From Sinorhizobium sp. (GTDB taxonomy: Bacteria; Pseudomonadota; Alphaproteobacteria; Rhizobiales; Rhizobiaceae): a stretch of DNA of 10,897 nt. The DNA is taken from positions 1-10,897 of the forward strand of contig JAPSJG010000087.1 of NCBI GenBank assembly GCA_031178305.1, written 5' to 3'. Under the pieces are notes generated by a model. The model searched no databases. It was given only the letters and a program-made list of their open reading frames with translations, and was not told the DNA's origin. The translations under genes and the position numbers were made by a program. Shown here in pieces: positions 1-7,493 of this stretch. Numbering within the stretch: position 1 is the stretch's first letter; each line of letters starts with the position of its first letter.

Positions 1-417
1 ATCTTCTACCATCGAGCGGACGTACTGACGCTCTCAGTGCACGGCGATCCGGCGTATCTCTATCCATATTATTCAGGTTACGTCGATGAACAGGGGGAGG
101 GGAAGGGGCTTGGATTCAATTACAATTTTCCCGTGCAACTATTGTGCGACAGTGAAGCCTATCTTGCCGCCATTGATCTTGCCTGCAACAGCGTCCGGAA
201 ATTCTCGCCCGACGTACTGATCGTTGCACTGGGGTTGGACGCCTCATCCGCTGACCCTTTCGCCTGCATGAATGTCGATGAGGAGGGTTTTCGACGCATG
301 GGCGAGCGCCTTTGCAAGCTGTGTAATAGAACCTTGGTGGTTCAGGAAGGAGGCTATCCGTCACCCGCGCTGCCGGGTCTGCTGAAGAGCTTCCTGGATG
401 GCTTCACCTCCCGTTGA
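1..417 (+). CDS. Histone deacetylase-like / acetylpolyamine amidohydrolase family protein, C-terminal part
   Basis: The frame is open from base 1, so the gene begins before the window; 138 residues and the stop are visible. Members of this zinc hydrolase family remove acetyl groups from acetylated amines such as polyamines or lysine side chains. The fragment begins IFYHRADVLTLSVHGDPAY, the usual HGDP segment after the first metal-binding motif. A glycine-rich loop follows (GEGKGLGFNYNFP), then the GLD-ASSADPF segment whose Asp (visible residue 80) corresponds to a zinc ligand. The QEGGY segment supplies the catalytic-type Tyr (visible residue 119). The first metal-binding Asp/His motif would lie outside the window. 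Base composition looks ordinary for the replicon up to the stop. It is separated by about 580 bases from the next convincing gene and points towards it. The family is confident; the substrate cannot be told. Confidence 0.88.
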   Translation: MFYHRADVLTLSVHGDPAYLYPYYSGYVDEQGEGKGLGFNYNFPVQLLCDSEAYLAAIDLACNSVRKFSPDVLIVALGLDASSADPFACMNVDEEGFRRMGERLCKLCNRTLVVQEGGYPSPALPGLLKSFLDGFTSR

Positions 418-598
418 AGTCAGACCTCGAGACATATACGAGCATTAGGCTGCGCACTCTCGGCGATTCTCTTGTTATTCGCCGTCAAGGCCTGGCGGCA
501 TTCGTGGGCTTTGACGGACAAGTAAGTTCCCCCCGGCCTTAATCGCCAGAAAGGCCGCAATCTCTGTATGTTCCGGTTTGTGCGCTTAGGATTGCATA

Positions 599-760
599 AT
601 GTATCAACGGGAATTTCCGGCGCACCAGACCACACTCGTCACTATCGAAGGTGAGGAGGTCTTGCTTTTTGAACCGAAGATCTTCGTTAGCGCAGCGGCG
701 CTGAATACTGGAGACGCATGTACCCCGCTGGGCGTCATTGAGGACGATTGGTCCGTCTGA
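599..760 (+). CDS. Possible small hypothetical ORF, 53 codons
   Basis: An ATG at 599 opens 53 codons ending in TGA at 758-760. The product begins MYQREFPAHQTTLVTIEGEE and ends VIEDDWSV. A possible ribosome site, TTAGGA (586-591), lies seven bases before the ATG. The composition is acidic with alternating hydrophobic residues, which is protein-like, but I recognise no family, signal peptide or membrane segment. It lies alone in the intergenic stretch on the same strand as the deacetylase, about 180 bases after that gene. It could equally be a fragment of a decayed gene or chance. I include it only because it has a plausible start signal and sits in a large gap. Confidence 0.17.
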   Translation: MYQREFPAHQTTLVTIEGEEVLLFEPKIFVSAAALNTGDACTPLGVIEDDWSV

Positions 761-911
761 TGATGTAAGCGCGCCAATACACTGAGGCGTGCGCAAACCT
801 AACCGACATATGACGTTCGGCCGTTTGAAAACTGGAAGTAAAAGCGACAGTGGGCTTGCGGATCTTCGGTCATGCTCCTCGGACATCATTGCGCTCCGCA
901 AATGGCGTTAA

Positions 912-923
912 GGCGACGCTACC
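912..923 (-). repeat. Left copy of a 12-base inverted repeat flanking the operon-regulator module
   Basis: The + strand reads GGCGACGCTACC, the exact reverse complement of GGTAGCGTCGCC at 10119-10130. This copy lies 75 bases beyond the stop codon of the last operon gene. Sequence on either side of the two copies does not continue the match obviously. It may be an outward-facing insertion-sequence end or coincidence. Confidence 0.4.
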
Positions 924-998
924 GCTGACGGCCCACCAACCGCACCGGCATTACACTTTGAGGCAACAGCGACCGGCTCGCCCTCATCCGGCTGCCCA

Positions 999-2462
999 TC
1001 AGTACGGCGCCTCGACCCTGCCCATCGACACGTAGACCGTCTTCAGTTCCGAATAGTGCTCCAGCGCGGCAAGCGAGTTCTCGCGGCCGAAGCCGGATTG
1101 TTTGGAGCCGCCGAAGGGGATTTCCACGGGAGCGAGGTTGTAGGTGTTGATCCACAACGTACCGGCTTCGAGCTGATCGGCGACGCGGTGCGCGCGGGTA
1201 AAGTCGGTGGTGAAGACGCCGCCGGAAAGGCCGAATTCCGTGGCGTTGCCGCGCGCGATCACCTCGTCCTCGTCGTCGAAATCGAGCACGCACATGACGG
1301 GGCCGAAGATTTCTTCGCGTGCGATGGTCAAACCGTCCGTGACGTCGGAAAAAACCGTCGGCTGGATGTAGTAGCCGTCGCCCGAAACGTCGTTCGGAAT
1401 GCCGCCGCCGGTGAGAAGCGTGGCACCCTCGGCCTTGCCCCTTTCGATATAGTCGAGAACCTTGTCGCGCTGCGCCTTGGAAACCATCGGCCCGAGCTGC
1501 GTCGCCTCGTCCATCGGGTCGCCGATCAGCATCTTTTCCGTGCGCTCCTTGAGGCGCGCGAGGAACCTGTCCTTGATGCCCTTTTGCACGAAGACGCGCG
1601 TGCCGTTCGAGCAGACCTGGCCGGTCGAATAGAAATTGCCGAGCATCGCGCCGCCGATGGCGCCTTCGAGATCGGCGTCGTCGAAGACGATGAGCGGCGA
1701 CTTGCCGCCGAGCTCCATCGTGACATGCTTGAGGTCAGAGGCGGCGGCACCCGCCACTCGTCTGCCCGTCGGCACGGAGCCGGTCAGCGACACCTTGGCG
1801 ACATCCTTGTGGTTGACGAGCAGCGGTCCCGTCGAACGATCCCCCTGGATGACGTTATAGAGCCCCTTCGGCAGGCCGGCTTCCACAAGGATCTCCGCGA
1901 TCTTCAGCGCGCCAAGCGGCGTGTTTTCCGAGGGCTTGAACACCATGGCATTGCCGCAGATCAGGGCTGGCGCGCCCTTCCAGCAGGCGATCTGCTGCGG
2001 ATAGTTCCATGCGCCGATGCCGACGCACACGCCGAGCGGCACGCGTTTCGTAAAGGCGAAATCCTGACCCAGCGGAATGTGGCTTCCGTTCAACCCTGCC
2101 GCAGCGATGCCGCCGAAGAATGCGAAGGCATCCGCGCCCGAGGTCGGGTCGGCGACGATGGTTTCCTGGATCGGCTTGCCGGTGTCGAGCGTCTCCAGCT
2201 CGGAAAGCTCCCGATTGCGCTCGCGCATGATGTCGGCCGCGCGCTTCAGCACGCGCCCGCGCGCCGTCGGGCTCAGCGCCGCCCATTCCTTCTGTACCCG
2301 CTTGGCTGATGCGATGGCCTTCTCGACAATTACCGGCGTCGCGGCGTGGAGGCGCGCGATCACCTCGCCGGTGGCGGGATACACGCTGTCGAACGGCGTG
2401 CCGGCGGCGTCCTCGACATAGTCGCCGTCGATGAAGTGCGAGGCTTTCGGTTGGGCTCTCAT
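999..2462 (-). CDS. betB: BetB-type NAD(P)-dependent aldehyde dehydrogenase (betaine aldehyde dehydrogenase family)
   Basis: This 487-residue cytoplasmic enzyme of the ALDH superfamily closely resembles rhizobial BetB, which oxidises betaine aldehyde to glycine betaine. The N-terminus (MRAQPKASHFIDGDYVEDA), the full length and the C-terminus (YSELKTVYVSMGRVEAPY) match my memory of that group. The active-site set is complete: Asn153 in GAWNYPQQ, Lys176 in FKPSEN, general base Glu250 in ELGGKSP, nucleophile Cys284 in GQVCSNGTR, and Glu384 with the cofactor-side EEIFGPV motif. Trp161, part of the aromatic pocket expected for a trimethylammonium group, is present. The start ATG has a strong GGGGAGA ribosome site that overlaps the end of the preceding gene; the TAA of that gene is one base away (TAAGATG), so translation is probably coupled. 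No betA, betC or betI is adjacent, so the true aldehyde may differ from betaine aldehyde. Confidence 0.88.
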   Translation of the reverse strand: MRAQPKASHFIDGDYVEDAAGTPFDSVYPATGEVIARLHAATPVIVEKAIASAKRVQKEWAALSPTARGRVLKRAADIMRERNRELSELETLDTGKPIQETIVADPTSGADAFAFFGGIAAAGLNGSHIPLGQDFAFTKRVPLGVCVGIGAWNYPQQIACWKGAPALICGNAMVFKPSENTPLGALKIAEILVEAGLPKGLYNVIQGDRSTGPLLVNHKDVAKVSLTGSVPTGRRVAGAAASDLKHVTMELGGKSPLIVFDDADLEGAIGGAMLGNFYSTGQVCSNGTRVFVQKGIKDRFLARLKERTEKMLIGDPMDEATQLGPMVSKAQRDKVLDYIERGKAEGATLLTGGGIPNDVSGDGYYIQPTVFSDVTDGLTIAREEIFGPVMCVLDFDDEDEVIARGNATEFGLSGGVFTTDFTRAHRVADQLEAGTLWINTYNLAPVEIPFGGSKQSGFGRENSLAALEHYSELKTVYVSMGRVEAPY

Positions 2463-2463
2463 C

Positions 2464-3657
2464 TTATTCTCCCCGCGGGTAGCGTTTGGTCTGGTTCAGC
2501 TCATCGAGCATGAAGGTTTCGAGGTCGGAACGCTCAAGGTGGAGGCATCCGAGCTGCCGCATCACGCCGGCAAGCTCGTCGTTGAAGATCTCCATCGCTC
2601 GGTGTACGCCGCCCTGGCCGAAGCCTGCCGCGCCATAGAGGAACGGTCGTCCGGCGAAGACGTAGTCCACGCCGCAGCACAGAAGCGCGAGGAGATCCGA
2701 CCCGCGGCGCACGCCGCCGTCGAACATGACGGGGAAATCCGCTCCGACCGTCTTGCGAATGGCAGGAAGGCAATCGACGGAGTTGACCGCGCGGTCGAAC
2801 TGCCGTCCGCCGTGATTGGACATGATGATGGCATCCGCGCCCGCCTCACGCGCCAAGCGCGCGTCTTCGGGATGCAGGATGCCCTTGATGACGAGGGCGC
2901 GCGGCCAGAGCTGGCGGAACTGCCGCAGATGGTCCCATGTCTGCAAGGCATAGCCGTGTTCGATGGAGAACTTCGCCACATCGAGCCCCGAGGCCCCCTT
3001 GGGAAGATAGGGCGCCCAGTTCTCCATGACGGGCAGGCCGCCCGTGCGCAGGTAGCGCATCGTCCAGGCGGGATGAAGCAGGCCGTCGAGGATCGCTTTC
3101 GGCGTGAACTTCGGCGGGAAATCGATATTGTTGCGGATGTCGCGCTCCCGCTTGGCTGCGACCGGGATGTCGACGGTCATGACGAGCGCGCCGCACCCGC
3201 AGGCTTCGGCCCGGCGGATCATGTCGCGATTGATGACATCGTCGGCGGTCGTATAAATCTGGTACCAGAGGTTTTCGCCGGCGATCTCCGCGGCCGTCTC
3301 CATCGAGGAGACGCTGACACCGGACATGATGTAGGGGACATCGAAACGCTTCGCCGTCCGGGCGAAGAAAATCTCCGCCTGCGGCCGGAACAGCCCCGAA
3401 TAGCCCATCGGCGCGATGCCCAGCGGCCCCGCGAAACTCCGCCCCAGCACGTTTTTCGAGATCGAGCAGGCGGCGACGTCGCGCAGGTAGCGCGGCATGA
3501 AGCGGAACCGGTCTAATGCAGTCCTGTTGTCGGAAAGGCCGCGCTCGTCTCCCGCGCCGCCGGCAATCCAGTCATAGAGCATGCGGGGCAGATAACGCCG
3601 GGCCGCCTGCTCCAGATCATCGGTATTCACGATCCTGTCGAGCGGCGATCTGACCAT
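2464..3657 (-). CDS. FMN-dependent L-2-hydroxyacid oxidase/dehydrogenase (lactate/mandelate dehydrogenase family)
   Basis: This 397-residue TIM-barrel flavoprotein belongs to the glycolate oxidase / LldD / mandelate dehydrogenase family, which oxidises L-2-hydroxyacids to 2-oxoacids. Expected active-site residues are present: Tyr28 in YDWIAGGA, Tyr135 in WYQIY, Asp163 in MTVDIP, Arg170, Lys258 in VIKG, and the base His282 with Arg285 in SNHGGRQ. The FMN phosphate region DGGVRRGSD (313-321) and GRPFLYG (336-342) are intact. The segment around 190-220 (LDGLLHPAWTMRYLRTGG) recalls mandelate dehydrogenase, where this region carries a membrane-association loop, so the enzyme may pass electrons to the respiratory chain. 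The start ATG has a GGAAGA site. The gene follows the FAD dehydrogenase after 66 bases and leads straight into the aldehyde dehydrogenase. The exact substrate is unknown; lactate, glycolate or a longer hydroxyacid are all possible. Confidence 0.87.
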   Translation of the reverse strand: MVRSPLDRIVNTDDLEQAARRYLPRMLYDWIAGGAGDERGLSDNRTALDRFRFMPRYLRDVAACSISKNVLGRSFAGPLGIAPMGYSGLFRPQAEIFFARTAKRFDVPYIMSGVSVSSMETAAEIAGENLWYQIYTTADDVINRDMIRRAEACGCGALVMTVDIPVAAKRERDIRNNIDFPPKFTPKAILDGLLHPAWTMRYLRTGGLPVMENWAPYLPKGASGLDVAKFSIEHGYALQTWDHLRQFRQLWPRALVIKGILHPEDARLAREAGADAIIMSNHGGRQFDRAVNSVDCLPAIRKTVGADFPVMFDGGVRRGSDLLALLCCGVDYVFAGRPFLYGAAGFGQGGVHRAMEIFNDELAGVMRQLGCLHLERSDLETFMLDELNQTKRYPRGE

Positions 3658-3697
3658 TGTTCTTCCATGCAGTTCGGCTTCGGGCGGTTCGCCATCC

Positions 3698-3715
3698 GGC
3701 GCGGAATCCCGCGCC
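3698..3715. other. Short GC stem-loop between the two flavoenzyme genes
   Basis: GGCGCGG-AATC-CCGCGCC forms a perfect seven-pair stem with a four-base loop inside the 66-base gap between the FAD and FMN enzyme genes. It sits just after the FAD gene's stop. No T run follows in the direction of transcription, so it is not a typical terminator. It might stabilise an mRNA end or reduce downstream expression. Confidence 0.3.
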
Positions 3716-3723
3716 CGGAGGCG

Positions 3724-5097
3724 TCAGATGACTTTACCCGGATTGAGGATGCCCTTCGGGTCGAGCGCGCCTTTCAGGAGCCGCATGGTCGCGAGTTCGG
3801 CCGGCGTGCGCGAGTAATGCAGGTAATCGCGCTTGGCGACGCCAATGCCGTGCTCGGCGGAAATCGACCCGCCATAGCTGGCGATGAGCGCGTAGACGAG
3901 CGCGCGGACCTGGCCCTTGCCCTCCGGCGTGGGCAGGCCGGTCGTGACATGCAGGTTGCCGTCACCCAGATGTCCCACAACATGCAGGCCGAGATGGCCG
4001 GGCACCTCTTCATCCAGGCGGCGCTGCACGTCGTTGACGAAGGCCTCCATACTTGCCACGGGGAGAGAGACGTCGAAGTCGATCATCGTCGTGAAAAGCT
4101 GCATCTCGGCCTCGAAATCTTCGCGGATCTTCCAGAGTTCGGAGCGCTGGCGTGATGAGGTCGCGATCACCGCATCGGCGATGAGCCCGGCCTCGAGCGC
4201 CTGGCCGACAACCCGCTCGAAAAGCCCGGCATCCTCCTCGGGATCAAACCCTTCGGATTCGCACAGGATGTAATACGGAACCCGGCCTTCGATGGGCGAG
4301 CGGCCGCCCAGAAGTGCATCGACATTGAAATGAAAGAACTCGGCCCAGATGATTTCGAACGACGACAGCGTGCCGTGCAGATCGCGGCGCATCAGCCCAA
4401 GCGTCTCGGCAACCGCATCGAAGCTCTCGAAGGCAAGCAGCGCGGTGTTGACCGAGCGCGGCGCGGGATGCAGCTTGAGCACGGCCCGCGTGATGACGCC
4501 GAGCGTGCCTTCGGACCCGATGAAGAGGTGCTTCAGGTCGTAGCCGGTGTTATCCTTGGTATAGGGTGTCAGGTGGCTCAGCACCGTGCCATCGGCAAGC
4601 ACGCACTCAAGGCCGAGAACCTGATCGCGCGCCACGCCGTAGCGCAGGGCCTGAAACCCGCCGGCATTGGTGGAAAGCGCCCCGCCGATCATCGCGCTTC
4701 CCCGCGCCCCGAAATCGAGGCCGAAACGCAGGCCATCGGCCGTGCAGCGCTGCTGGACGGCCTCGACGATCGCGCCAGCACCGACCTCAATCGTCATGCC
4801 TTTCCGGTCGGGCGCGCCGATCTGGTTGAGGCGCTCGAGCGAAATCAGCAAGGTATCGCCATTGGATTGCGTGGCCCCGACGAGGTTGGTGCGGCCGCCC
4901 TCGAAGATCACCGCTTGCCCATGCTTGTGGCAGAACGCCAGAAGCGCGGAGAGCTCGCCCGTGTCGGCGGGCTTCACGAGCCCGAGGGCCTGGGTGGGGG
5001 TGTTGATCCAGAAATCCTGCGGACGGTCGCGCAGCGCCGCCGCGTCGATGACATTGCGTGCCCCGACGATTTGCCTTGCATCCTCAAGATCGATCAT
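3724..5097 (-). CDS. FAD-linked D-2-hydroxyacid dehydrogenase (GlcD / D-lactate / D-2-hydroxyglutarate dehydrogenase family)
   Basis: This 457-residue protein has the two-domain plan of the VAO/GlcD group: an N-terminal FAD-binding PCMH domain (about 35-215) and a C-terminal substrate/metal domain. FAD contacts are visible in EGGRTNLVGA (66-75), the GGALSTNAGG loop (138-147) and FIGSEGTLGVIT (192-203). The C-terminal HLGDGNLH (His376, His383) and SAEHGIG (Glu415) match the zinc ligands of D-2-hydroxyglutarate dehydrogenase and bacterial D-lactate dehydrogenases, and the protein ends in the usual NPGKVI. Family members oxidise D-2-hydroxyacids to 2-oxoacids and hand electrons to a flavoprotein or quinone. 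The start overlaps the aldolase stop by four bases (ATGA), with GGGGCAGGG upstream. No glcE or glcF partner is nearby, which favours a stand-alone D2HGDH/D-LDH-like enzyme over the glycolate oxidase complex. The substrate is not fixed by sequence. Confidence 0.88.
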   Translation of the reverse strand: MIDLEDARQIVGARNVIDAAALRDRPQDFWINTPTQALGLVKPADTGELSALLAFCHKHGQAVIFEGGRTNLVGATQSNGDTLLISLERLNQIGAPDRKGMTIEVGAGAIVEAVQQRCTADGLRFGLDFGARGSAMIGGALSTNAGGFQALRYGVARDQVLGLECVLADGTVLSHLTPYTKDNTGYDLKHLFIGSEGTLGVITRAVLKLHPAPRSVNTALLAFESFDAVAETLGLMRRDLHGTLSSFEIIWAEFFHFNVDALLGGRSPIEGRVPYYILCESEGFDPEEDAGLFERVVGQALEAGLIADAVIATSSRQRSELWKIREDFEAEMQLFTTMIDFDVSLPVASMEAFVNDVQRRLDEEVPGHLGLHVVGHLGDGNLHVTTGLPTPEGKGQVRALVYALIASYGGSISAEHGIGVAKRDYLHYSRTPAELATMRLLKGALDPKGILNPGKVI

Positions 5098-5882
5098 ATG
5101 CCCTGCCCCGTCGAAAGCGCTGCCAAATCACTCACCAGCTCGCGACCCGATGCCTGGATGAACCCCATGTCCGAGCCGATGGTAAAGAGGCAATAGCCCA
5201 TCTCGACCAGATCCGGAATGGCGGAGACGGCCGACACGTCGATCGCCACAAGCTTTCCCGCGCGTTTTGCGGCATCGGCCGTGCGCTTCAGCACATCGCG
5301 CATCTCGCCGTCGAACCGGCCGATCGGCAGCCCGAGCGACGAGGCAAGGTCGGCGGGCCCGACGAACAGCACGTCGAACCCGTTCACGGCCAGAATGTCC
5401 TCCAGATTGGCGAGGCCCTTCCCGCTTTCGAGCTGCAAGATCAGGGTGGTCGCGTCATTTGCGTCGGCGAGGTATGTCTCGAAACCCTCGTAGTAGCCGG
5501 ACGCCCGCCACGGGCCGATCCCGCGGATGCCGGCCGGCGCGTATTTGCTGGAGGAGACGATGGCGCGGGCTTCCTCGGCGGTTTCGATCATCGGCACCAT
5601 GATGCCCGATACGCCCGCATCCAGCGCGGCCTTGATGTCGGCCGCCGATTTCGACCGCGGCCGGAAGATGGTCGGGGTCCCGTGCAGTTCGGCCGAGGGC
5701 AGAAGGCTGCTGAGATCCTGTACGCCGATGGGTGAATGCTCGCCATCGAGCAGCAGGAAGTCGAATTCCGACCGCGCCATGAGTTCGATGACGGTGGGAT
5801 GGGGGATGCCGACCCATGCGCCGAAAACCGGCTGGTCGCTGCGAAGTCGCGCTTTCAGGCTCTTGGCCAGAGTGAGTGGCAT
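5094..5882 (-). CDS. HpcH/HpaI-type 4-hydroxy-2-oxoacid aldolase
   Basis: This 262-residue TIM-barrel enzyme belongs to the metal-dependent class II pyruvate aldolase family (HpaI, GarL, RhmA), which cleaves 4-hydroxy-2-oxoacids into pyruvate and an aldehyde. The key residues are present: LLLDGEHSP with His49 as the catalytic base, Arg74 in FRPR, the family-typical RGIGPWRASGY (120-130), and metal ligands Glu152 in QLESGKG and Asp178 in FVGPADLASS. Length is normal. The ATG at 5882 begins MPLTLAKSLKARL; only a modest AAAGAG site precedes it, 17 bases after the permease stop. Its stop overlaps the FAD dehydrogenase start, so both are probably made together. The family is promiscuous for the aldehyde part. 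The neighbouring aldehyde dehydrogenase would suit its aldehyde product, and the two hydroxyacid-oxidising enzymes could supply its 2-oxoacid substrate. Confidence 0.87.
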   Translation of the reverse strand: MPLTLAKSLKARLRSDQPVFGAWVGIPHPTVIELMARSEFDFLLLDGEHSPIGVQDLSSLLPSAELHGTPTIFRPRSKSAADIKAALDAGVSGIMVPMIETAEEARAIVSSSKYAPAGIRGIGPWRASGYYEGFETYLADANDATTLILQLESGKGLANLEDILAVNGFDVLFVGPADLASSLGLPIGRFDGEMRDVLKRTADAAKRAGKLVAIDVSAVSAIPDLVEMGYCLFTIGSDMGFIQASGRELVSDLAALSTGQGI

Positions 5883-5899
5883 TGGATTGCTCTTTGAAT

Positions 5900-6715
5900 T
5901 CAGGATTTGCGGAAGGCGGTGTTGTCTTGGCCCTGCCCGGACAGGCGCGCGAAGACCTTGGTGATCGCCACCGCCATGAGAATGTAGATGGCGGAGATGA
6001 GAAGAAGAGGCTCGTAGGTGAGGTATGTCTGCTGGCGCACCTGGGCTGCCACCGAATAGACGTCAATGACCGTGATCGTCGCCACCAGCGGGGTCGCCTT
6101 GAGCTGGAGGATCGTCTCGCCCGCCAGAGTCGGCATCGCCCGCTTGAAGGCCTGCGGCAGCCAGATGCGGCGAAACGTCAGCAAACCGGACATCCCGTAG
6201 GCCCTGGCCGCGTCGAGCTGGCCCTTCGGCACGCCCTTGAAGGCACCGCGGAAGACTTCGCCCTCATAGGCCGCATAGGAAAGGGTCAGGCCCACAAACG
6301 CATAGGGCCATGCCTGCCGCAGGATGGGCCACAGCGCCGAGTCGCGGATCCACGGAAACTGTGGAAACAGCGATCCGAGCCCGTAATAGAGCAGCCAGAG
6401 CTGGAGCAGCAGCGGCGTTCCGCGGATGACGGTGCAGAATGCGCGCGCCGGCAGCGCAAGCCACTTCGGGCCGACGACCTGCACCAGACCGATGGGGATC
6501 GCCAAGAGCATGCCGAGCGAACTGGTGACGATCACCAGAAGCACGGTCATACCTAGGCCGCGCAGCAGCAGGGGATAATAGTTACCGAGCCAGTCCCAGC
6601 GCATCTGCAACGCGGCATAGGCGCCGAAGAGAAGGGCGGCGATGACGGGCGTCAGCGTCCCGGCATCCAGCCACCGGCGCCGGGCGCGTGCCGGCGCCTC
6701 CAGCGGGCTAGACAT
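5900..6715 (-). CDS. Polar amino acid/opine ABC transporter permease (HisM/OccM-like)
   Basis: This 271-residue inner-membrane permease belongs to the polar amino acid uptake family. The N-terminus is basic and cytoplasmic (residues 1-20, rich in Arg). Hydrophobic spans are seen near 20-38, 50-80, 88-112, 138-150, 200-222 and 236-256. The cytoplasmic EAA loop that docks on the ATPase is at 148-174, with EGEVFRGAFKGVPKGQ and the conserved Gly near its end. RGTPLLLQLW (98-107) is typical of HisM/HisQ proteins. Its first eight bases overlap the end of the other permease gene, so the two are likely translated together and pair as a heterodimer. It is the last transport gene before the catabolic genes. 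At 271 residues it is longer than the usual 230-240, mainly through the N-terminal tail and an insert near 115-135. Confidence 0.9.
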   Translation of the reverse strand: MSSPLEAPARARRRWLDAGTLTPVIAALLFGAYAALQMRWDWLGNYYPLLLRGLGMTVLLVIVTSSLGMLLAIPIGLVQVVGPKWLALPARAFCTVIRGTPLLLQLWLLYYGLGSLFPQFPWIRDSALWPILRQAWPYAFVGLTLSYAAYEGEVFRGAFKGVPKGQLDAARAYGMSGLLTFRRIWLPQAFKRAMPTLAGETILQLKATPLVATITVIDVYSVAAQVRQQTYLTYEPLLLISAIYILMAVAITKVFARLSGQGQDNTAFRKS

Positions 6716-7427
6716 GTGCCACCCCCTTGGTTGCCCAGGCTTCGAGCCGGCGGGACAGCAGATTGGAAACCATCGTGGCGAGCAGATACATGCAGCCGGC
6801 CGCGAAGAAGAAGGTGAAATAGGCCTTGGTGGTGCCGGCCGCCTGGCGGGTCACCTGCGTCAGCTCGCCGAAGCCGAGCACGGCAAGCAGCGCCGTATCC
6901 TTCATCGCGATCAGCCAAAGGTTCGAGAGCCCCGGCAGCGCGAAGGGCAGCATTGCGGGAAGCGTGATGCGGCGAAGCGTCAGCCACGACGACATGCCAA
7001 AGGCCTGCGCCGCCTCGATCTGACCGAGCGGAACCGAAAGGATGGCGCCGCGGATCACCTCGGTGGAATAGGCGCCCTGGACCACGCCCAGCACCACGAT
7101 GCCGGCAATCGCGCCGTTGAAGTCGATCTTCGCCTGGCCGAGGGCCGTCAGAATACCGTTGATGAGATCGGCGCCGGCGAAATAGACGATGAGGATCAGC
7201 ACCAGTTCGGGCACCGAGCGGACGACCGTCGTATAGAGGTCGAGGGCCTGGCGCGCCACGGCGCCGCCGGAAAGCTTGCCCAGCGCGCCGGCAATGCCGA
7301 TCACCAGCCCGAGGGCGAAGGCGCCGAGCGCGATGGTGAGGGAGCGCGCCAGGCCAACGAGCATGGCGCTTCCCCATCCCCCCGCCGTCAGCAGCTCGAT
7401 ACTGCCGCTGGAGGGAGACCAGATCAT
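6708..7427 (-). CDS. Polar amino acid/opine ABC transporter permease (HisQ/OccQ-like)
   Basis: This 239-residue inner-membrane permease is the partner of the permease encoded next. Length is normal for the HisQ type. Hydrophobic spans lie near 18-48, 64-95, 105-118, 155-175 and 205-222. The EAA loop is at 118-144 (STEVIRGAILSVPLGQ, then QIEAAQAFG). VRSVPELVLILIVYF (69-83) corresponds to the RG/S-hP-E-L segment of HisQ. Its end overlaps the next gene by eight bases. A 66-base gap separates it from the binding-protein gene; this contains only a weak hairpin, but such a gap can allow the binding protein to be made in excess. The ribosome site before ATG 7427 is weak (AAAGAAC), so a later start is possible but not needed. 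Confidence 0.9.
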   Translation of the reverse strand: MIWSPSSGSIELLTAGGWGSAMLVGLARSLTIALGAFALGLVIGIAGALGKLSGGAVARQALDLYTTVVRSVPELVLILIVYFAGADLINGILTALGQAKIDFNGAIAGIVVLGVVQGAYSTEVIRGAILSVPLGQIEAAQAFGMSSWLTLRRITLPAMLPFALPGLSNLWLIAMKDTALLAVLGFGELTQVTRQAAGTTKAYFTFFFAAGCMYLLATMVSNLLSRRLEAWATKGVAHV

Positions 7428-7493
7428 GTCGAACAGTTCTTTAATCGTCGTTCTCCAGCATCTACTCGTGAAAACGCGAACCCGGCCGAAGCC

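Larger units (their letters stand above)
418..998. other. Long intergenic stretch with no convincing gene
   Basis: About 580 bases lie between two converging genes, the deacetylase and the last gene of the catabolic operon. Several short ORFs occur on both strands, but none has a recognisable motif or the codon bias of the flanking genes, and the stretch looks less GC-rich than its neighbours. The best small ORF is 599-760 on the + strand. A 24-codon - strand ORF (873-799, beginning MTEDPQAHCRFYFQF) is too short to call. I found no strong stem followed by a T run, so no intrinsic terminator is called for either gene. The sequence could be decayed accessory DNA. Its right part carries one copy of the 12-base repeat described separately. 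Confidence 0.5.

Noticed and set aside
539..901. 120-codon - strand ORF in the intergenic gap
   Set aside because: No motif, mixed composition, and no good ribosome site; no more convincing than the overlapping frames.
1056..2309. 417-codon + strand ORF opposite the aldehyde dehydrogenase
   Set aside because: It is antisense to a fully conserved enzyme, has biased His/Arg/Ala-rich composition with no motif, and is explained by high-GC shadow frames.
2431..3516. 361-codon + strand ORF opposite the FMN oxidase
   Set aside because: Antisense shadow of a gene with complete active-site motifs; no recognisable domain.
3698..3715. GC hairpin considered as a terminator splitting the operon
   Set aside because: No T run follows it, and the downstream gene continues the same functional set, so a true terminator is unlikely.
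4330..5196. 288-codon + strand ORF opposite the FAD dehydrogenase
   Set aside because: Shadow frame in GC-rich DNA; no motif and no ribosome site of note.
7428..7493. 66-base gap between binding protein and permease considered as a terminator or promoter
   Set aside because: Only a weak five-pair stem containing one G-T pair and no clear -35/-10 signals; such gaps are normal after binding-protein genes.
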